Positions 22,233-27,213 of a stretch of DNA of 27,213 nucleotides are shown piece by piece. Under the pieces are notes generated by a model that saw only the letters and a program-made list of their open reading frames with translations, was not told where the DNA came from and searched no databases. Source of the DNA: Faeciplasma avium. Lineage in GTDB: Bacteria; Bacillota; Clostridia; Oscillospirales; Ruminococcaceae. The stretch lies in NCBI GenBank assembly GCA_018713505.1, contig DVOL01000093.1, positions 1 to 27,213 on the forward strand, read 5' to 3'. Position numbers and translations under genes: made by a program. Positions within the stretch are counted from its first letter, which is position 1, and each line of letters opens with the position of its first letter.

Positions 22233-23678
22233 TTAAGCCTTTAGAGCTTCGTTTACTATTTCACGCTCGTCAAAGTGAACCTTTACCCCTCCCGGGAGTA
22301 TCTGATAGTCCTCGTGACCCTTTCCGGCGAGCAGTATTATATCCTCGCTTCTTGCGTTTGTCACCGCCCAGAATATAGCCTCCCGGCGGTCGTCTATCTC
22401 AACGAAGTCGACCTCGGTGTCCCTGAGTCCTTCAAGTATGTCGACTATTATCGAGTGCGGCTCCTCGTCCCTTGGATTGTCCGAGGTGATGACCAAAAGG
22501 TCCGCATATTTTGCCGCAGCCTTAGCCATAAGGGGACGCTTTTTGGCGTCACGGTTGCCTCCGCAGCCGAAAAGGCAGACTATTCTGCCCTTTGCAAGCT
22601 CCTTAAGGCAGGACAGGATGTTCTCAAGAGCGTCCGGCGTGTGGGCGTAGTCTATTATGACATGAAAGTCCCTGCCGGTGTCCACAGGCTCAAACCTTCC
22701 CCTGACGCCCTTTATCCCGGCGATGAGCCTTACAGCCTCTCCCGGGTCACAGCCAAGCAGCTCGCAGGAGGCAAGAGCCGCCAGGCAGTTTGAGATGTTA
22801 TAGCTCCCGGGAAGCCCTATCCTTGTCTTAAAGGATTTCTTGGGCGAGGAATACCAAAATTCTGAGCCTCTTGCCGAAAGAGCGGCTCCGCTAGCAGAGT
22901 AATCCGCCGAGAAGTCCCGGCAGGAGTAGCTAAAAACGGGACAGGAAAGCTCCCCGGCAAGCCTTTTTCCGTAGCTGTCGTCTATATTAATGAGCGCCCT
23001 GCCGCAGCGTGAGAACAGAAGCTTTTTTGCCTGATAGTAGCTCTCCATGCTGCCGTGGACATCAAGATGGTCCTGAGTGAGATTGGTAAAGACCGCAAGC
23101 TCGAAAAAGGCGTCCGCCAGCCTGTACTGGCTGAGCCCCTGCGAGGACACCTCCATCACCACATCCGTGCAGCCTGATTTTCTCATCCTGTCGAGCATCG
23201 AAAAGAACTCCTTAGGCTCCGGCGTTGTCCTGTCGGAGGGGAAAAGCTCGTCTCCTATCTCACAGCCGCAGGTGCCTATAAGCCCGCAGCGCCGTCCCAT
23301 AAGGGTAAGAAGCCCCTTTATAACGGTGACGGTGGTGGTCTTGCCGTTTGTGCCGGTGACTCCTATCAGCCTTAGCTCCCTCTCTGGATTATGATAGTAG
23401 TTTGCCCACAGCCTCGAGAGGGCAAGCCTTGAATTTTCCACGATTATCTCGTTTTCAAGACCTAAGGACCTCTCCACTATGAACGCCCCGACTCCCTTTT
23501 TTGAAAGCTGGGGAACGGCGTCATGCCCGTCGAAGCGCTCCCCCTTTATTGCGACAAATACAGAGCCCTCGCCAAGCTCCTCCCTGCTGTCGGAGTGAAT
23601 CCCGCTAACCGAAAAATCCCCGACGCCGTCAAGCTCACCGGGAGCGGCGATGCCGTCAAGCAGCTCATAAAGTCTCAT
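22233..23678 (-). CDS. murE: UDP-MurNAc-L-Ala-D-Glu-meso-diaminopimelate ligase
   Basis: MurE adds the third residue to the peptidoglycan stem peptide. The ATP-binding loop GTNGKTT is at 109-115, the carboxylated lysine lies in YYQAKKLLF (214-222), and the amino-acid recognition motif is DNPRDEEP (400-407). DNPR predicts meso-diaminopimelate rather than L-lysine, so the wall is probably of the DAP type. The ATG at 23678 has GGAGG upstream, 15 bp after the PBP stop. The 481-residue length is normal. Confidence 0.96.
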   Translation of the reverse strand: MRLYELLDGIAAPGELDGVGDFSVSGIHSDSREELGEGSVFVAIKGERFDGHDAVPQLSKKGVGAFIVERSLGLENEIIVENSRLALSRLWANYYHNPERELRLIGVTGTNGKTTTVTVIKGLLTLMGRRCGLIGTCGCEIGDELFPSDRTTPEPKEFFSMLDRMRKSGCTDVVMEVSSQGLSQYRLADAFFELAVFTNLTQDHLDVHGSMESYYQAKKLLFSRCGRALINIDDSYGKRLAGELSCPVFSYSCRDFSADYSASGAALSARGSEFWYSSPKKSFKTRIGLPGSYNISNCLAALASCELLGCDPGEAVRLIAGIKGVRGRFEPVDTGRDFHVIIDYAHTPDALENILSCLKELAKGRIVCLFGCGGNRDAKKRPLMAKAAAKYADLLVITSDNPRDEEPHSIIVDILEGLRDTEVDFVEIDDRREAIFWAVTNARSEDIILLAGKGHEDYQILPGGVKVHFDEREIVNEALKA

Positions 23679-23693
23679 AAAAAGCCTCCAATC

Positions 23694-26003
23694 TCATCCT
23701 GTCTCGTCATTTATAAGGAAGTACGCCTCGATTATTGTTCCCTTCTGGACAACCGAGCCGACCTCGTAGTTTGTCACGCCGGAGCATTCCGCTCCCGACT
23801 TGTGCGCCGCTCCGCCCAAGGGTCTTAGGTTGAGTCCGAGCGAGCTTAGCTTCTTGTTTGCTCTTTCAAGCGAGTAGCCGCTTATGTCGGGGACCTCCAC
23901 CCACTGCTCCTCATAGTCCTCCTCGGTGTAAAGGATTACCGAGCAGCCTCTTGGCATCGAGTTCCCCCTTGACGGCACCTGCTGGACAACCGTGCTGCCC
24001 TCGCCTATTACCTCGTACTCCAAGGACAGGCTCTTAAGGGTTGCCTCCGCCGTTTCAAGCTCCGCTCCCTCGACATCTGGGACGGTAACCTCGAGGTTCT
24101 CAAGCTCCTCGTCGGTATACTCTGCGTAGTAGCCGAGGTAGGGAAGTATCTCGGTGAACACCTCCGCCACGACCGGGGCTGCCACCGCCGAGCCGTAGTA
24201 AAGCCCGTTCTGCGGCTCGTCTACCATTACGAGCATGATTATCTCGGGGTCCTCGGCGGGGTAGAAGGCGCAGTAGGAGGACACATAGGTGTTGCCCTCG
24301 GGGTTTTCGTCAAGCTTCTGGGAGGTTCCAGATTTTCCTCCTATGTGATAGCCCTTGATGTAAACATTGCTTCCAGAGTTTACCGTGACGACGGTTTCAA
24401 GGGTCTGACGCATTATCTGCGAGGTCTCCTCTGAAATTACCTGCCGCTTTATCGTGGGGGTGAACTTCTTTATGACATTGCCGTCGCAGTCCACTATCCT
24501 GTCGACGATGTAGGGGGTCACAAGATTCCCTCCGTTTACCACGGCGGCGTATGCGCATATCATCTGGATGGGGGTTATCTTATTTGTCTGCCCGAAGGAG
24601 CTTGACGCCAGGGTAACAGGAGTCATCCTCTCATACGGGGCGTAGATGCTGGTAGCCTCCGCCGGAAGGTCTATCCCTGTTTTCTGGGTGAGCCCGAAGG
24701 CGTCGAAATACTGGCTGAACAGCTTTGCTCCAAGCTGCTGGCCTATCTTTACAAAGGCGGGGTTGCAGGAGTTTGTCATCGCCTCGACGAAGTTCTGGGT
24801 GCCGTGACCCCCGTGGGTGGTCCAGCACCTAAAGGGTATCCCGTCGACGGTGGTTGCTCCGTTGCAGTAGAAGGTGTCGTTTAACGAGACGGCGTTTTCC
24901 TCTATCGCCGCCGAGCCGGTAATTACCTTGAATACCGAGCCGGGGAAGTAAAGGCTTGATATAGCCTTGTTTGTCCACTGCTTGCCCCACGCCTCCTGCT
25001 TCCTGGCAAGATAATCCTCCTCGCTTAAAACAGTCTCAAGCCCGGAAAGAATCGCCGCCGTAGCCTCGTCGTAGATATCCGCCGGATAGTTGGGGTCATA
25101 GTCAGGCTCGGTCGCCATGGCGTATATTGCGCCGGTCTTTGCGTTCATGACAATGGCGCAGGACCTGTCCTTGGGATTGTTGGAGCGGTTAGCCGTCTCC
25201 AGCGCCTTCTCGACATAATACTGTATAGTGGTGTCGATGTTTGTGTAAAGGGAGGCGCCGTCCTCTGCGTCGTAGCTTAGCTTGCGGTCGTACTGAATCT
25301 CTGCGCCGGTTGCGTCCCTGGCGGTGAGTATCCTGCCGTCGACGCCGGTGAGATAATCGTCGTAGTAAGCCTCAAGACCGTATATGCCGCCGTACTCGCC
25401 GTCTCTCCCGTAGCCCTGATGGCCTATCACATTTGCCGCCAGGTCGTTTTGCGGATAGTATCTTTTGGCTGTCGGAGTTATCCCGACGCTGGAGATTCCC
25501 AGCTCAGACATCCAGTCGATTATCGAAAGGGCGGTCTCCTTCTCGACCTCCTTGGCGACCACCTGATAGGCGTTCGACTTGCCAAGAAGCTCTCTTATTT
25601 TCTCGGGAGCTATCGAAAGGCTCTCGCTTAGGGTTGTGACTATCTCATTCTCACGGTCGTACTCGGTCTCGACCTCGCTGCCGTCGGCAAGCTCGTGGGT
25701 GAGGGTGGTGGTTTCGCCCTGGTCACGCTCCCTGAAGGTTGTAGGGTCGACAAAAACCGTGTACACCGTAAAGCTCTGCGCCAGCACCTGACCGTTCTGG
25801 TCGTAAATGGCTCCACGGTTTGCAGTTATGGTTGTGGCTCTGAACTGCTGGCTGTAGGCAAGCGCCTGGTACTTCTCGCTCTCCCTTACCGAGACTACGA
25901 ACATCTGATATGTCACATAGACTGCGGCAAGCAAAAGTGCGCCGAAGATAACGAAGTTGAGCCTGAATTTCATCCTGCTGGTTGTTTTGTCCGATATAGA
26001 CAT
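23694..26003 (-). CDS. Class B penicillin-binding protein with two PASTA domains (FtsI/SpoVD type)
   Basis: This is the septal transpeptidase that cross-links glycan strands. The 769 residues hold a membrane anchor at about 14-36, a dimerisation/pedestal domain to about 240, and the transpeptidase domain with SVFK (Ser356 nucleophile, Lys359), SCN (412-414) and KSGT (557-560). Two C-terminal PASTA domains follow (about 638-695 and 701-765). Such PASTA tails are typical of Firmicute PBP2B/SpoVD. The ATG at 26003 has AAGGAG upstream. Only one class B PBP is present in this cluster, so it may serve vegetative division; a sporulation role is not excluded. Confidence 0.95.
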   Translation of the reverse strand: MSISDKTTSRMKFRLNFVIFGALLLAAVYVTYQMFVVSVRESEKYQALAYSQQFRATTITANRGAIYDQNGQVLAQSFTVYTVFVDPTTFRERDQGETTTLTHELADGSEVETEYDRENEIVTTLSESLSIAPEKIRELLGKSNAYQVVAKEVEKETALSIIDWMSELGISSVGITPTAKRYYPQNDLAANVIGHQGYGRDGEYGGIYGLEAYYDDYLTGVDGRILTARDATGAEIQYDRKLSYDAEDGASLYTNIDTTIQYYVEKALETANRSNNPKDRSCAIVMNAKTGAIYAMATEPDYDPNYPADIYDEATAAILSGLETVLSEEDYLARKQEAWGKQWTNKAISSLYFPGSVFKVITGSAAIEENAVSLNDTFYCNGATTVDGIPFRCWTTHGGHGTQNFVEAMTNSCNPAFVKIGQQLGAKLFSQYFDAFGLTQKTGIDLPAEATSIYAPYERMTPVTLASSSFGQTNKITPIQMICAYAAVVNGGNLVTPYIVDRIVDCDGNVIKKFTPTIKRQVISEETSQIMRQTLETVVTVNSGSNVYIKGYHIGGKSGTSQKLDENPEGNTYVSSYCAFYPAEDPEIIMLVMVDEPQNGLYYGSAVAAPVVAEVFTEILPYLGYYAEYTDEELENLEVTVPDVEGAELETAEATLKSLSLEYEVIGEGSTVVQQVPSRGNSMPRGCSVILYTEEDYEEQWVEVPDISGYSLERANKKLSSLGLNLRPLGGAAHKSGAECSGVTNYEVGSVVQKGTIIEAYFLINDETG

Positions 26004-26151
26004 ATGCTCTCCTTTTCACAAAAACCATCTGCAAATTCACCGAAATACCACCACAGGGTGGCTTTTATGAGGGCTTTTACAGCACTTTTATCGGTAATTA
26101 GGAATTATACTGCCGGAATCCGCCGCACTCCGTTTAAATAGACAAGAAAGC

Positions 26152-26184
26152 TAAGCCCGCCCCCTTTATGCAAGGCGGAGCTTA
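26152..26184 (-). terminator. Candidate attenuator hairpin between ftsL and the PBP gene
   Basis: TAAGC plus CCGCC (26152-26161) pairs with GGCGG plus GCTTA (26174-26184), with one bulged base. On the minus strand CTTTCTTGTC follows, a weak U-tract. It lies in an unusually long 229-bp gap inside a tightly packed cluster. A smaller hairpin, CCACC-ACAG-GGTGG, is at 26048-26061, just upstream of the PBP start. A TATAAT is present at about 26105-26110 (minus strand) but with no good -35 box. Confidence 0.5.
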
Positions 26185-26232
26185 ACTTCCACTTATGCGA
26201 CCCGTATTCTTTGTGTATGTTTATATATTATT

Positions 26233-26733
26233 TTACTCTGCGCCAAGATATTCACCAACGCTGGACAGCCAGTTTCTCAGGCGGACGAAAATGTTTTCGT
26301 CAGCCGAATCGACAGAGCTAATCACGCCGTCCGTCTCGAACTCGACATACTCGATCTGCGACTTGTCCAGCTTTGTCAGCCCGAGGGTATTTTTTGCGTA
26401 CTCCTCGACATTCTTGAGCGAGGCTATAGAGTCGTACTCAGCCGCAAGCGCAGCATTGTCCGCCTGGAGCGTCCTTATCTCGGACTCGAGCTGAGATATC
26501 TCCCCGAAGAGCCTGTTCTGCTCGACCTGCCCGCAGAGCATGAAAAGCCCGAGAATCAGGGCTGCGGCTCCCAGTGCAAGAAGCCCCCTTGCCTTTAGGA
26601 CCCTTGACGCCTGACCCTTTTTGACCTGAATCCTTCCTTGCGGCTCGGTCTCAGGCTCCGTCCTTTTGGGCTTTGGCTCGTATACGGATATGTCGTAGGC
26701 GAGATTTGAATTGTCTAGTCTTGTGTCTGGCAT
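26233..26733 (-). CDS. ftsL: FtsL-like divisome protein
   Basis: FtsL is a small bitopic protein that forms a coiled coil with FtsB/DivIC and scaffolds FtsQ and FtsW-PBP. The 166 residues have a charged cytoplasmic tail (1-50), a transmembrane helix at about 51-70, and a coiled coil at about 71-105 (EQNRLFGEISQLESEIRTLQ). FtsL sequences are poorly conserved, so the call rests on the topology and on its position between rsmH and the PBP gene. The ATG at 26733 lies 5 bp after the rsmH stop, with AAAGGA inside rsmH. Confidence 0.85.
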   Translation of the reverse strand: MPDTRLDNSNLAYDISVYEPKPKRTEPETEPQGRIQVKKGQASRVLKARGLLALGAAALILGLFMLCGQVEQNRLFGEISQLESEIRTLQADNAALAAEYDSIASLKNVEEYAKNTLGLTKLDKSQIEYVEFETDGVISSVDSADENIFVRLRNWLSSVGEYLGAE

Positions 26734-26738
26734 TTTTC

Positions 26739-27213
26739 TCAGTCCTTTATCTTCTCAATAATCCTTAGCTTTGCCGAATGACTGCGGTTATTTGTCTCAA
26801 GCTCCGAACAGGACGGCTCCACCGGCTTTTTCCCTACCAGCCTGCCCCTAGGAGTCCTTCCGCATATGCAGACCGGGAACTCCGGCGGACAGATACAGCC
26901 CCTTGAAAAGTCGGCAAAGCGCTGCTTGACCAGCCTGTCCTCGAGCGAGTGAAAGGTTATAACGGCGAGCCTTCCTCCGATTTTTAGGGAGTCAAAGGCG
27001 TCGCCAAGAGCCTGGGAAAGCTCCCCGAGCTCGTTGTTTACCTCTATTCTTATCGCCTGAAAGCTCTTTTTGCAGGGATTTTTATCCCTTTTGAACCTCT
27101 GCGGAATCGAAGCCTTGATTATCTCGGCGAGCTGTGCCGTTGTGCTTATCTCGCAGGAGGCCCTTTTTTTGACTATATTCGACGCTATCTGGGAGGAAAA
27201 CCTCTCCTCGCCG
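26739..27213 (-). CDS. rsmH: 16S rRNA (cytosine1402-N4)-methyltransferase, C-terminal part (runs off the window)
   Basis: RsmH (MraW) methylates C1402 of 16S rRNA in the decoding centre. About 157 C-terminal codons are visible. Diagnostic segments are TTAQLAEII, FQAIRIEVNNELGELSQAL, the conserved HSLEDRLVKQRF, and a Cys cluster (CICPPEFPVCICGRTPRG). The stop is TGA at 26739-26741. The start and the SAM-binding part lie beyond the right edge. Its place at the head of the cluster is usual (mraZ-rsmH-ftsL). Confidence 0.95.
   Translation of the reverse strand, partial: GEERFSSQIASNIVKKRASCEISTTAQLAEIIKASIPQRFKRDKNPCKKSFQAIRIEVNNELGELSQALGDAFDSLKIGGRLAVITFHSLEDRLVKQRFADFSRGCICPPEFPVCICGRTPRGRLVGKKPVEPSCSELETNNRSHSAKLRIIEKIKD

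Noticed and set aside
1..27213. CRISPR arrays, prophage genes, insertion sequence transposases, conjugation genes
   Set aside because: No regularly spaced direct repeats, no transposase or integrase motifs and no phage structural genes were seen; the TraX-family gene alone does not indicate conjugation.

Overview
The window reads as chromosomal DNA from a Gram-positive anaerobe of the class Clostridia, most likely an Oscillospiraceae/Ruminococcaceae-type gut bacterium. This is inferred from strong AGGAGG ribosome binding sites, consensus sigma-A promoters, the Gram-positive N-terminal insertion in ribosomal protein S12, a meso-diaminopimelate-type MurE, a division PBP with PASTA domains, RqcH, and a cytoplasmic GH29 fucosidase. 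No replicon, phage or conjugative element is visible. All genes but one (the fucosidase) lie on the minus strand.

Region by region, in coordinate order: (1) 1-3723 is the str operon on the minus strand, rpsL-rpsG-fusA-tuf, with a near-consensus promoter before rpsL, a long structured spacer before rpsG and a second promoter before tuf; tuf runs off the left edge. (2) 3936-5331 is a secreted SGNH/GDSL lipoprotein with its own promoter. (3) 5428-5607 is the most unusual object: a 180-bp non-coding element with perfect 23-bp terminal inverted repeats whose interior folds into three further hairpins, giving a large cloverleaf-like cruciform. A 7-bp direct repeat lies just outside both ends. (4) 5690-7138 holds an XRE-type regulator with four C-terminal repeats, a 54-codon ORF just upstream of it, and a candidate operator. 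(5) 7139-8998 holds repeats and dyads, then the only plus-strand gene, a GH29 fucosidase, closed by a terminator. (6) 9008-10037 holds a TraX-family membrane protein and tRNA-Leu(CAA) with a perfect consensus promoter.

(7) 10066-13903 is a compact operon read DUF1858 protein, trmK, nif3-like, rqcH, then a small four-helix membrane protein. It joins a tRNA modification enzyme and the ribosome rescue factor RqcH. (8) 14023-15047 holds a zinc-ribbon protein and a small sigma-70 factor with its own promoter. (9) 15119-27213 is the division and cell wall (dcw) cluster, read rsmH, ftsL, PASTA-PBP, murE, mraY, ftsW, murG, murA, ftsQ, ftsZ. murF, murD, murC and ftsA are not in it, and ftsZ has its own promoter and terminator.

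The dcw genes make lipid II (MurA, MurE, MraY, MurG), polymerise and cross-link it at the septum (FtsW with the PBP), and build the divisome (FtsL, FtsQ, FtsZ). All calls come from reading the sequence by eye; no database search was run.
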